Below, in pieces: positions 8,157 to 16,703 of a stretch of DNA of 34,309 nucleotides. The translations under genes were made by a program, and so were the position numbers. The DNA lies in the NCBI GenBank assembly GCA_963580245.1, contig CAUZJO010000034.1, forward strand, positions 1 through 34,309. Direction: 5' to 3'. Numbering within the stretch: the first letter of the stretch is position 1; the number at the start of each line of letters is the position of its first letter. Source of the DNA: CAUZJO01 sp963580245 (GTDB taxonomy: Bacteria > Sumerlaeota > Sumerlaeia > MVZB01). The notes beneath the pieces are model-generated. The model searched no databases. It was not told the DNA's origin and saw only the letters and a program-made list of their open reading frames with translations.

Positions 8157-9593
8157 TCAGGACTCCTTGCGCCGCCAGATCGTGCCCTGCGGGTGGTCTT
8201 CAAGGAAGATGCCCAGTTCACTAAGCCCGACGCGGATTCGATCCGCCACCTGAAAGTCCTTGGACTGGCGGGCCAGGTTACGCGCTTCGATCAGCAGGTT
8301 GATCAGCGGTTCGGTCAGGCCGTCGGTGGTCGCGTCGCCGGCCGGGGCCTCCTCCAGGCCGAAGAAGTCCCTCAACTCGGCGGCGAAGGCCACCGATTCG
8401 GCCATTTGGTCGAGCAACCGCGTCTTGTCGGCCCCCGCCCGGGCCAGGTCGGCGCGTAGTTCATGGATGCTTCCCACGACATCGAACATCAGGGCCAGGG
8501 CGCGCGGCGTGTTGAAGTCGTCCTCCATGTCGGCCTCGAAGCGGCGACGCAGGGCTTCCTCCTCGCTCAGTTTGAACGGCTCCGGCTCATGGCCCTCCAA
8601 TTCCAGTAACTTCAGTCCGGTTTCGATGGCGTCGTTGATGCGGCCGACCGCCGCGGCCGACTCGCCCAACGTGGTATCGGTCAGATCGAGCGGACTGCGG
8701 TAGTGGGCCGAGAGGAGGAAATGCCGGACCGCCGCCGGGGAGGCCCGCTCAAGGATCTTGTCGATCCGAAAGACGTTCCCCTCCGATTTGCTCATTTTGG
8801 CCCCCTCCAGATTGAGGAAGCCGTTGTGCATCCAAGTGCGCGCGAAGGGCCGGCCCGTGGCCCCCTCGCTCTGGGCGATCTCGTTCTCGTGGTGCGGGAA
8901 AATCAGGTCGTTGCCCCCGGCGTGGATGTCGAAGGTCTCGCCGAGGTGCTTCATGGCCATGGCCGAGCACTCGATGTGCCAACCGGGGCGACCGGGACCC
9001 CAGGGGCTGGCCCAGGTCGGTTCACCGGGCTTGGCGGCCTTCCACATGGCGAAATCGGCCGGGTCGCGTTTGGCCTCGTTGACCTTGACCCGCGCCCCCT
9101 CGAGCAGGTCATCGATCCGCCGCCCCGAGAGCTTGCCGTATTCCTTGTATTCCCGGACGCTGAAATAGACCGAACCGTCGGTCTCATAGGCCAAGCCCTT
9201 ATCAATCAGCCGCTTGATCAGGTCGATGATCTCCGGAAGGTGATCGGTCGCCTTGGGATGGACGTCGGCCCGGCCGATGCGCAATTTGGCGGCGTCTTCG
9301 AAATAGGCTGGGATGAAGTGGTCGGTGATGTCTTTGGCGCTGCAGCCCTCTTCGTTGGCGCGGTTGATGATCTTGTCGTCGATGTCGGTCAGGTTCTGGA
9401 CGAACTTGACGTGGTGGCCCTTATACTCGAAGTAGCGCCGGACGATATCGATGAAGACAAACGGCCGCGCGTTGCCCACGTGAAAACGCTCATAGACCGT
9501 CGGCCCGCAGCAATAGATCGTCACGTTGGGCGGATTGAGCGGCTCGAAGGGCTCCTTGCGCCGCGTGAGGGTGTTGTAGATTTGAAGCGCCAC
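8157..9593 (-). CDS. cysS: Cysteinyl-tRNA synthetase
   Basis: Class I synthetase charging tRNA-Cys, 478 residues. The HIGH-type motif is HVGN (residues 38-41) and the KMSKS motif is KMSKSEGN (about residue 280). Zinc ligands are visible in CCGPTVY, GWHIECSAM and FPHHENEIAQSE. I chose the GTG at 9593, since translation then opens (M)ALQIYNTLTRRK, the normal CysRS N-terminus, and GGGG lies 8 bases upstream. The frame continues to an ATG at 9656 but adds 21 unconserved residues. The gene is transcribed away from glnS, with a repeat element (9722-10019) between them. Confidence 0.95.
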   Translation of the reverse strand: MALQIYNTLTRRKEPFEPLNPPNVTIYCCGPTVYERFHVGNARPFVFIDIVRRYFEYKGHHVKFVQNLTDIDDKIINRANEEGCSAKDITDHFIPAYFEDAAKLRIGRADVHPKATDHLPEIIDLIKRLIDKGLAYETDGSVYFSVREYKEYGKLSGRRIDDLLEGARVKVNEAKRDPADFAMWKAAKPGEPTWASPWGPGRPGWHIECSAMAMKHLGETFDIHAGGNDLIFPHHENEIAQSEGATGRPFARTWMHNGFLNLEGAKMSKSEGNVFRIDKILERASPAAVRHFLLSAHYRSPLDLTDTTLGESAAAVGRINDAIETGLKLLELEGHEPEPFKLSEEEALRRRFEADMEDDFNTPRALALMFDVVGSIHELRADLARAGADKTRLLDQMAESVAFAAELRDFFGLEEAPAGDATTDGLTEPLINLLIEARNLARQSKDFQVADRIRVGLSELGIFLEDHPQGTIWRRKES

Positions 9594-9721
9594 CGAATGA
9601 ACCCCATCCCCACCAGCAGGACCTAATCCACCCCGTCCCGACCTGGACGATACCAACGCCTAGGATAGGAAAACAGGGGGTCGAATCATACCAAAAAGTG
9701 GCGCGAGGTCGGCGACCGCCT

Positions 9722-10019
9722 GGGTGTGATTCAAAAATGGAAGTGCGGGCGGTGCAGGGATAGGGAGGGATGAAATGCCGACACCTCCACAAACGCTTCA
9801 AGCAACACGAAGCGTGCGGTTTTTCGGCTCTCGGCTCCCGTCCTCGTCCTTCGTCCTCGAATTCTTCAATCGAAAGAAAGGCCATCGATCTGGGAACACC
9901 CGATCGCATCCAAAAAAGTCCGAGGACGAAGGACGAGGACGGGAGCCGAGAGCCGATGAGATTGGAACATAGGAACCCTTCATTGATACCGCATTTACCC
10001 CCAAAACTGAATCACATCC
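9722..10019. mobile_element. MITE-like element, copy A (298 bp)
   Basis: Bounded by terminal inverted repeats GGGTGTGATTCA (9722-9733) and TGAATCACATCC (10008-10019, one mismatch). The flanks are GACCGCCT (9714-9721) and GACCACCT (10020-10027), a target-site duplication matching at 7 of 8 bases. Inside are perfect 36-base inverted arms, 9824-9859 and 9921-9956, built from GAGGACG-type heptads, with 61 bases between them. Apparent open frames here (Arg/Glu/Asp-rich peptides) come from the arms on both strands and are not genes. No transposase is present. It fills most of the 9594-10162 gap between divergent cysS and glnS; I see nothing else there. Confidence 0.85.
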
Positions 10020-10162
10020 GACCACCTGACACTCCACCGATAATCTGGCGGTGGGGTTTGGGGTGTGCTAAGTTCTTACGCGTTGGCGTGGCGTGACGGG
10101 CGTCCGTCCGGGTTACGAACCGTCGACAGCCGACTTCAGTACCTCCCCGGGGAAACCGACCG

Positions 10163-11854
10163 ATGGCAACCGCCGAACCCGTCCGAAAATCCGACTTTAT
10201 CCGCAACATCGTCGCCGAGGACGTGCGCCAGGGTAAGAACGAGGGGCGGGTGGTGACGCGGTTTCCACCCGAGCCCAACGGTTACCTGCACATCGGGCAC
10301 GCCAAGAGCATTTGCCTCAATTTCGGGATCGCCGCCGAGTTCGGGGGGCGCTGCCACCTGCGGTTCGACGACACCAACCCCACCAAGGAAGAGGAGGAGT
10401 ACGTCGAGGCGATCAAGGCAGACGTGCGTTGGCTGGGATTTGATTGGGGCGAGCACCTCTATTTCGCCTCCGATAACTTTGGCCGGCTCTATGAGTGGGC
10501 CGTGCAACTGATCAAGGCGGGGAAAGCCTACGTCTGTGACCTGAACGCCGCTGAAATTCGGGAGTATCGCGGCACGCTGACCGAGCCGGGGCGCGAGAGT
10601 CCGGATCGCAACCGGTCGGTCGAAGAGAACTTGGAACTGTTCGCGAGGATGCGGGCGGGCGAGTTCGCGGACGGCTCGCACACGTTGCGCGCCAAGATCG
10701 ACATGGCCTCGCCCAACCTCAACATGCGCGACCCGGTCCTGTTTCGCATCCAGAAGGTCGCGCACCACCGCACGGGCGACCAGTGGTGCATCTACCCGAT
10801 GTATGACTTCGCGCATGGTCAGTCCGACTCGATCGAGGGCGTCACGCATTCGATCTGCACGCTCGAGTTCGAGGACCATCGGCCGCTGTATGACTGGTTT
10901 ATCGAGGAGCTGGGAATCTTTCGCTCGCGCCAGTATGAATTCGCGCGGCTGAACCTGACGTATACCGTTCTTAGCAAGCGGCACTTGATCGAGCTGGTCA
11001 CGGAGGGCCAAGTGCGGGGCTGGGACGATCCGCGCATGCCGACGATCTGTGGCCTGCGTCGGCGCGGGTTCACGCCCGAGTCGATCCGCGACTTCTGCGA
11101 CCGGATCGGCGTGGCCAAGGCCGATAGCCTGGTAGAAATCGCGATGCTCGAGCATTGCGCGCGCGAGGACCTCAACCGCGGCGCGCCGCGCGTCATGGCC
11201 GTGTTGCGCCCGCTCCGGGTGGTGATCGAGAACTACCCGGAAGACCGGAGCGAGGAGCTGGAGGCGGTCAACAACCCGGAGGACCCGGCGGCGGGGACGC
11301 GGATGGTCCCGTTTTCGCGGGTGCTCTATATCGAACGCGAGGATTTCATGGAAGAGCCGCCCAAGAAGTTTTTTCGCCTGGCGCCCGGCCGCGAGGTCCG
11401 GCTGCGTTACGCCTATTTCATCACCTGCCGCGAGGTCGTCAAAGACGACAAGGGCGAGATCGTCGAGTTGCGTTGCGTCTACGACCCGGCCACGCGCGGC
11501 GGCAACGCCCCCGACGGTCGCAAAGTCAAGGCCACGCTGCACTGGGTCTCGGCCGCCCACGCGCCTCGGGCCGAAGTCCGGCTCTACGACCACCTCTTCT
11601 CCAAGGAAAACGCCCAGCAAGTCGAAGCAGGCCAAGACTGGCGCGCCAACCTCAACCCCAAGTCGCTCGAAACCCTAACCGACTCGCGCATCGAGCCAAG
11701 CCTGGCCGGCGCCTCTCCGGGTTCCCGCTACCAATTCGAGAGACTCGGCTACTTCTGCGTCGATCCGGACTCCAGCAAGGACCGACTCGTCTTCAATCGG
11801 ACGGTGACGCTGCGCGACACGTGGGCAAGGGTTCAAAAAGGCCAAAGCAAATAG
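10163..11854 (+). CDS. glnS: Glutaminyl-tRNA synthetase
   Basis: 563 residues; start ATG preceded by GGGGAAA. Class I synthetase attaching Gln to tRNA-Gln. The HIGH motif is in PNGYLHIGHAKS (residues 39-49) and the KMSKS motif is VLSKR (about 269-273). The C-terminal beta-barrel anticodon-binding region is complete, ending with FVNRT-like FNRTVTLRDTW. A genuine GlnRS, beside a separate gltX in this window, means direct glutaminylation is available; the Gat amidotransferase route need not be used for tRNA-Gln. It ends in a TAG stop, which shows TAG is a normal stop codon in this genome. Confidence 0.96.
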   Translation: MATAEPVRKSDFIRNIVAEDVRQGKNEGRVVTRFPPEPNGYLHIGHAKSICLNFGIAAEFGGRCHLRFDDTNPTKEEEEYVEAIKADVRWLGFDWGEHLYFASDNFGRLYEWAVQLIKAGKAYVCDLNAAEIREYRGTLTEPGRESPDRNRSVEENLELFARMRAGEFADGSHTLRAKIDMASPNLNMRDPVLFRIQKVAHHRTGDQWCIYPMYDFAHGQSDSIEGVTHSICTLEFEDHRPLYDWFIEELGIFRSRQYEFARLNLTYTVLSKRHLIELVTEGQVRGWDDPRMPTICGLRRRGFTPESIRDFCDRIGVAKADSLVEIAMLEHCAREDLNRGAPRVMAVLRPLRVVIENYPEDRSEELEAVNNPEDPAAGTRMVPFSRVLYIEREDFMEEPPKKFFRLAPGREVRLRYAYFITCREVVKDDKGEIVELRCVYDPATRGGNAPDGRKVKATLHWVSAAHAPRAEVRLYDHLFSKENAQQVEAGQDWRANLNPKSLETLTDSRIEPSLAGASPGSRYQFERLGYFCVDPDSSKDRLVFNRTVTLRDTWARVQKGQSK

Positions 11855-12071
11855 ACGTCGGCTGTTGGTCATCAACAACTGACTCGGGAAGCCGTCTCAG
11901 ACGATCTGTACTCCAGAAAAGTTGTTCCATGGATAGAAAGACATGGTCCGCGCGGAATTCGTCCGCGTGGTAAATCAGGACTTGGATAAAGTATGTTCCC
12001 ACAGTTTTGAAGATGAAACGGCTCTTACGAGTTCTGGTCGGAAAAAAGGACGCTTGTGAATGCCGCAACGG

Positions 12072-12416
12072 TTAAAGTGAGAGAATCAATCGTAAGCCCT
12101 GTGAAACTTTCTCCAAGGTCTGCCTTTGAACCTTGGACACACGCCGGACGAGAAATGTCTTATCCAAAGTAATAATCCGTGAAACGTTGGCCACCGAATC
12201 CTTCTTCAGCTTTGTTTCTGCCCGTTTCAGTAGCAGATTGCCCGGCGCCTCAGCCAATTGGGTGTTTGAGGTAAGTGTTACGACAACAATCGTCCGAATG
12301 CGACTCTAATTAAAACTGTCGGCCTGAATGATCAGAACAGGTCGGCGAAAACCCGGCTCAGAGGCCGAGGGTTCGGGGATGTCCGCCCACCAGATTTCTC
12401 CCCTGCGGATTACCAC
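12072..12416 (-). pseudogene. mazF: MazF/PemK-type toxin with an in-frame amber stop
   Basis: Starting at GTG 12416, the frame reads RRGEIWWADIPEPSASEPG, then FRRPVLIIQADSFN, a TAG at 12306-12308, then SRIRTIVVVTLTSNTQLAEA, PGNLLLKR and on to a stop at 12072. These are the standard landmarks of the MazF/PemK mRNA interferase fold: GEIWWA, RRPVLI, TSN and PGN. Total length (114 codons) is normal for the family. An in-frame TGA immediately precedes the GTG, fixing the start. It follows the antitoxin gene by 23 bases. The single nonsense codon at position 37 should abolish the toxin; I infer an inactivated toxin-antitoxin module. Confidence 0.8.
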
Positions 12417-12439
12417 TCTTCATGCCGTAAAGAACGGGT

Positions 12440-12646
12440 TTACAATCTCGCCAGATTCGGGTCAAGTCGCGAGTCTTGTTCTGAATAAACTCGATTGAGT
12501 GTCTCCGTGATTTGATCTTCGCGAATGGACTCTAGAAACTGAGAGATCGCCTTCGTGTACAGCGCACTACGAGATAGTCCCAGGCCCTTTGCCTTTTGTT
12601 CGGCCGCTTTGAATACGCTATCGGGTATGGAAATCGCCGTCTTCAT
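12440..12646 (-). CDS. Ribbon-helix-helix antitoxin (MazE-like)
   Basis: 68 residues from the ATG at 12646. The N-terminus MKTAISIPDSVFKAAEQKAK gives the beta-strand and first helix of a ribbon-helix-helix DNA-binding domain, and SRSALYTKAISQFLE gives the second helix. The C-terminal tail (SEQDSRLDPNLARL) would wrap the toxin. The frame could open further upstream at 12715, but it would then overlap the promoter-like sequence and gltX; 12646 is the conserved start. It is intact, although the partner toxin carries a stop codon, so it may persist as a repressor or orphan antitoxin. Confidence 0.8.
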   Translation of the reverse strand: MKTAISIPDSVFKAAEQKAKGLGLSRSALYTKAISQFLESIREDQITETLNRVYSEQDSRLDPNLARL

Positions 12647-12653
12647 GAATCTT

Positions 12654-12683
12654 AGTATAACCGGGGTCATACTCGCTTGGCAA
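12654..12683 (-). promoter_or_regulatory. Promoter of the antitoxin-toxin pair
   Basis: On the minus strand TTGCCA (12678-12683) and TATACT (12654-12659) are separated by 18 bases, close to the sigma-70 consensus. The antitoxin ATG is 7 bases after the -10 box, so the transcript would be leaderless or nearly so; no Shine-Dalgarno is visible. The promoter lies immediately downstream of the gltX stop. Confidence 0.55.
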
Positions 12684-12711
12684 TAGGGCCGGTCTAGCTT
12701 TTTGGTCTTCC

Positions 12712-14223
12712 TCACCCGCCAAACGCTTGTCTGTATTCCCTTTCCAGCGCCTTAAGCCCCTTGCCCTTGAGCTCGAAGCCGATCTCGGCCAGGGCTTCGA
12801 GGGCGTAGTGTAGACGGCGGCGGGTCATGTCGGGGCCGAGGATTTCCATGCTTTCAAATAGGGGGAGGGAGACGGTCGCGCCGCTGATGGCGACGAACAG
12901 CGGCGCGAGGAGGTCGCGGAGGTTTAGGTCCTCCTTTTCGGCGATGTGGGTGATGCCGGCCTTCAGCGTTTCGGTCGACCACGGACTCGGTTTTTCGAGT
13001 TCCCACAGGGTGATGCGAAGCAGCCGGGCGGCGCGGGTGCCGTCCAGCTTGCCGGAGATGAGCGACTCCGGCGCGTAGACGGGGCGATCGGTGAAGAGGA
13101 AGGCGCTCATCGGGACGACGTCGGAGAGCTTCTCGGCGCGCGGCTGGACCAGCGGAATGATGCGCGACCATGTCTGGTCGTTGAGCATCCAGTCCTGGAG
13201 CCGCTCCAGAAGCTGCTCGGGCGAGAGGGTCTCGCGCAGGTAGTGCCCGTTGAGCCAGGCTAGTTTTTTCACGTCGAAGATCGGCCCGCCGAGGCTGACG
13301 CGGTCGATGTCGAACGATTCGATGAGGTCATCGAGGCCGAACATCTCGCGCTCGTCGGGCAGTGTGTAGGCCATCAGGCCCAAGTAATTGACCAGTGCCT
13401 CGGGCAGGATGCCCGCGCGGCGGTAATAGTTGACGCTGGTCGGGTTTTTGCGCTTGGAGAGTTTCGACTTGTCCGGATTGCGCAACAGCGGCAGATGGAT
13501 CAACTCGGGCGGCGCCCAGCCGAAATGGCGGTAGAGCAACAGGTGCTTGGGCGCTGAGTTGATCCACTCCTCGCCGCGGATGACGTGCGTGATTTCCATC
13601 AGGTGATCGTCGACGACGTTGGCGAGGTGATAGGTCGGCAGGCCGTCGGATTTGAGCAAGACCTGATGGTCAACGTTTTCCCACGGGATTTTGATTTCGC
13701 CGCGCAATCGGTCGCGGAAGACGCATTCGCCTTCGCGCGGGACCTTCATGCGGATCACGTGCGGTTCGCCCGCATCAATGCGCGACGCGGCCTCCTCGCG
13801 CGAGAGCATCCCCAGCGATCCGTCATAGCCGGTGTTGGCCTTGGCTTGCTGGCGTTGGCGGCGGTATTCATCGAGCGCCTGGGGCGTGGCGAAACAGTAG
13901 TAAGCGTGGTCCGCCTCAATGAGTTTTGCGCAATACTCGCGATATATCTCCGACCGCTCGCTTTGGCGATAAGGTCCGAAAGGTCCGCCCACGTTGGGAC
14001 CTTCGTCGTGCGCAATCCCGGCCCAGTTCAGGGCATCGAGGATGGCTCGCTCCGAATCGAGCGTCGAGCGCGACTGGTCGGTATCCTCGATCCGTAGCAC
14101 GAACCGGCCGCCTTGGCCGCGGGCGAACGCGAGATTGAAAAGGGCGACGTAGAGCGTGCCGATGTGCGGATCACCGGTCGGCGAGGGGGCCACTCGCGTG
14201 CGGACTGTTTTACCTTCGCGCAT
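12712..14223 (-). CDS. gltX: Glutamyl-tRNA synthetase
   Basis: 503 residues, class I synthetase charging tRNA-Glu. HIGH motif in APSPTGDPHIGT (residues 12-23) and KMSKS motif as KLSKRKN (about residue 255). The catalytic domain includes the usual RIEDTD and HVIRGEEW segments. The C-terminal anticodon-binding helical domain is complete, ending ALEREYRQAFGG. The start lies 18 bases after the pheT stop on the same strand, so it is probably the last gene of the infC-rpmI-rplT-pheS-pheT transcript. No good Shine-Dalgarno is visible, which suggests coupling to pheT translation. Confidence 0.96.
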   Translation of the reverse strand: MREGKTVRTRVAPSPTGDPHIGTLYVALFNLAFARGQGGRFVLRIEDTDQSRSTLDSERAILDALNWAGIAHDEGPNVGGPFGPYRQSERSEIYREYCAKLIEADHAYYCFATPQALDEYRRQRQQAKANTGYDGSLGMLSREEAASRIDAGEPHVIRMKVPREGECVFRDRLRGEIKIPWENVDHQVLLKSDGLPTYHLANVVDDHLMEITHVIRGEEWINSAPKHLLLYRHFGWAPPELIHLPLLRNPDKSKLSKRKNPTSVNYYRRAGILPEALVNYLGLMAYTLPDEREMFGLDDLIESFDIDRVSLGGPIFDVKKLAWLNGHYLRETLSPEQLLERLQDWMLNDQTWSRIIPLVQPRAEKLSDVVPMSAFLFTDRPVYAPESLISGKLDGTRAARLLRITLWELEKPSPWSTETLKAGITHIAEKEDLNLRDLLAPLFVAISGATVSLPLFESMEILGPDMTRRRLHYALEALAEIGFELKGKGLKALEREYRQAFGG

Positions 14224-14241
14224 CGAAATGAGGGGGTAATC

Positions 14242-16623
14242 CTACGAACGCAGCGTCGCGCCGAATTGCTTGCCGAGCTGGTCGACGATCTTGGTCACCG
14301 TCGCGTTAATCTCTTCTTCGGTCAGCGTTTTGTCGGGCGAACGCAGGCGCAGCCGCAGGGCCAGGCTCTTTTTTTCGGGCGCGACGTGTTCGCCGACGTA
14401 GACATCGAAAATCGAGAGAGCCTCAACCAGCTCGCCGCCGGCCCGGCGAACCGACGCGAGGAGATCACCCGCCGGGACCTGGCGGTCCACGACCACGGCC
14501 AAGTCGCGCCAACTGCCGGGGTACTTCGTGATCGGGCTGAAGCGGGTCGCTTTCTGGGCGGATAGATCCGCCACGGCGTCCAGGTCGATCCGGGCCGCGT
14601 AGAGCCGGCCGCGCAGATCGAAGGTGGTCTCTAAATCGGGATGCAATTCGCCCATCTCGCCGATCGTCGTCCCCTGCATGACCAGCTTCGCCCAACGCCC
14701 GGGGTGAAACGCTGCGCTGGGCTGCGCGGATTCGAAAACAAGCGGGGCATCCGCCCAGTGGCCGGCGAGCGTCTCGACCATGCCCTTGAGGTCAAAGAAA
14801 TCGTAAGTGCGGTCTTCACCGGCCCAATGTTTGGGGGCCGGTCCGGTCAAGGCCAGGGCCAACTCCTGCTTCTCGCCTTCCGCGTCGGCTACCTTCGCGT
14901 TGGGGGGCCAGACCTTCCCGATTTCAAAGAACGCCAGGCCGGCTTCGCCCAGTTTCTGGTTGCTCTCCACCGCCCGCAACAGGCCGGGCAGCAGGGAGGG
15001 ACGGAGGATCGCCTGATCCGAACTGAGCGGATTGGCCAGATGGGGTTGCAGGGCGGGCTCGGCGCCGACGGCGGCCGTATCGGCCTCCGAGATGAAGCTG
15101 TATTGCATGAGCTCACAAAACCCCATCGCGGCGAGGTGGTCCGCGATCTGTTCGACCAACCGGTCGAGGGGCGCCGGCGGCTTGGCGGCGGCGATGATTT
15201 TGGGAAACGTTAGCGGGATGCGGTTGTAGTTATAGAGTCGGGCAACCTCTTCGATGAGGTCAATATCGCGGCTGACGTCCACGCGGTGGCTGGGAAAGGC
15301 CACGACCAGCGACTCTTTGTCGGAGCGGCGAATCTCGAATTCCAGATTGACGAGGTAGTCCGCGATTTCGGTGCTGGTCAGCCGCAGGCCCAGAATTTGG
15401 TTCACGCGGTCGATCTCGAGGACGATGGGCTGGGCTTCGGCGATAGTGGCGTGAATGTCCAGAATGCCTTTAACCACCTCGCCGCCGGCCAATTCCTCGA
15501 TCAACTGGGTTGCTCGATTCAGCGCCAGCGGCGGACGATTACGATCGGCCCCGCGCTCGAACCGGTAGGATGAATCGGTCTGCAGGGAGTGACGGCGGGC
15601 CGTGTTACGGATGAGGCCCGGGTCGAAGTAGGCCGATTCGAGCAGAACATTGGCCGTCTTGTGGGTGACTTGCGTGTCGCGACCGCCCATCACGCCGGCC
15701 AGGGCGATGGGACGGCGAGCGTCGGCGATGACCAGGTCCTCGGGACTCAACTCGATCTCGCGCTCGTCGATGAGCGTCAAGCATTCGCCCGCTTCGGCCG
15801 GCCGCACGTGAATCTCGCTTTCCTTGACCTGGTCAAAATCGAACGCGTGCAGCGGGTGCCCCAATTCGAGCAGGACGAAGTTCGTCGCGTCGACCACGTT
15901 GTTGATCGGGCGCAGGCCGGCGCTATCGAGCGCCCGCTGAAGCCAGATCGGGCTCTCGGCGATGGAAACTTCCCGAATCAGACGGCAGGTATAACGGGGA
16001 CACGCCCTACGGTCGACGATGTCCAAGCGCACGAAACCCTCGATGTGATCAAGCGTTTCCTTGACCCGCGGCTTGGGCGGGAAAACCTTGGTGTCGAGCA
16101 TCGCGCCGATATCGCGCGCCATGCCCAGGATGCTCAGACAGTCCGGGCGATTGGGCGTGATCTTGATGTCCAGGATCGTGTCGAACGGTTCGCCGATCGT
16201 CCAGTCGCCCGGCAGAGGGAGAATCCCGCCGTGGTCGGGGCCCATTTGCAACTCTTGGGCCGAGCAGAGCATCCCCTCGCTGGTCACGCCGCGGATTTTG
16301 GCCTTCTTGATTTTGAGCCCCCCAGGTAGCCGCGCGCCCACCAGGGCGCACGGATAACTCTGGTCGGCGGCGGCGTTGGGCGCCCCGCAGACAATCGTCA
16401 GCGTCTTGTCCAATCCGGCGTCGACCGTACACACCTTGAGCTTATCGGCGTCGGGGTGAGGTTCGACCTTCAGCACCCGACCCACGACGATCTTGCCCGA
16501 ACTCAACCCCAGGTCCAGTTGCTCCTCGACCTCGTGACCGGCCATCTCAATGGTATCGATCAGTTCATTCAGGGGCAGGTCGGTGTGGAGGTGCTGTTTT
16601 AACCAGCGGACGGAATATTTCAT
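14242..16623 (-). CDS. pheT: Phenylalanyl-tRNA synthetase beta subunit
   Basis: 793 residues, normal length. Domains in order: N-terminal MKYSVRWLKQHL; tRNA-binding OB domain (about 40-150, IVVGRVLKVEPHPDADKL); the B3/B4 domain with the INNVVDATNFVLLELGHPLH segment; B5; the catalytic-like core; and a C-terminal ferredoxin-fold anticodon-binding domain (about 700-793, from ITKYPGSWRDLAVVVD). With PheS it forms the alpha2-beta2 enzyme, and the B3/B4 domain edits mischarged Tyr-tRNA-Phe. Terminates in TAG. Confidence 0.97.
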   Translation of the reverse strand: MKYSVRWLKQHLHTDLPLNELIDTIEMAGHEVEEQLDLGLSSGKIVVGRVLKVEPHPDADKLKVCTVDAGLDKTLTIVCGAPNAAADQSYPCALVGARLPGGLKIKKAKIRGVTSEGMLCSAQELQMGPDHGGILPLPGDWTIGEPFDTILDIKITPNRPDCLSILGMARDIGAMLDTKVFPPKPRVKETLDHIEGFVRLDIVDRRACPRYTCRLIREVSIAESPIWLQRALDSAGLRPINNVVDATNFVLLELGHPLHAFDFDQVKESEIHVRPAEAGECLTLIDEREIELSPEDLVIADARRPIALAGVMGGRDTQVTHKTANVLLESAYFDPGLIRNTARRHSLQTDSSYRFERGADRNRPPLALNRATQLIEELAGGEVVKGILDIHATIAEAQPIVLEIDRVNQILGLRLTSTEIADYLVNLEFEIRRSDKESLVVAFPSHRVDVSRDIDLIEEVARLYNYNRIPLTFPKIIAAAKPPAPLDRLVEQIADHLAAMGFCELMQYSFISEADTAAVGAEPALQPHLANPLSSDQAILRPSLLPGLLRAVESNQKLGEAGLAFFEIGKVWPPNAKVADAEGEKQELALALTGPAPKHWAGEDRTYDFFDLKGMVETLAGHWADAPLVFESAQPSAAFHPGRWAKLVMQGTTIGEMGELHPDLETTFDLRGRLYAARIDLDAVADLSAQKATRFSPITKYPGSWRDLAVVVDRQVPAGDLLASVRRAGGELVEALSIFDVYVGEHVAPEKKSLALRLRLRSPDKTLTEEEINATVTKIVDQLGKQFGATLRS

Positions 16624-16703
16624 CGGTTCCCTTGCCGGATCGGCGATTCATAGGATCAGACGCCCACAACGCGGGCCTGGCCTGGTCTCAGCCCAAATCG
16701 CCC

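Noticed and set aside
9770..10096. Small open frames rich in Arg, Glu, Asp and Ser on both strands in the repeat element (also at 23439-23933)
   Set aside because: They translate the GAGGACG-type inverted arms; sense and antisense peptides mirror each other and neither has a ribosome site.
10136..11635. A 499-residue minus-strand frame opposite glnS
   Set aside because: glnS is unambiguous on the plus strand and the antisense frame shows no family features.
11793..12068. 91-residue minus-strand open frame after glnS
   Set aside because: It overlaps the glnS end, has no ribosome site and no recognisable features. The 11855-12071 gap is treated as non-coding.
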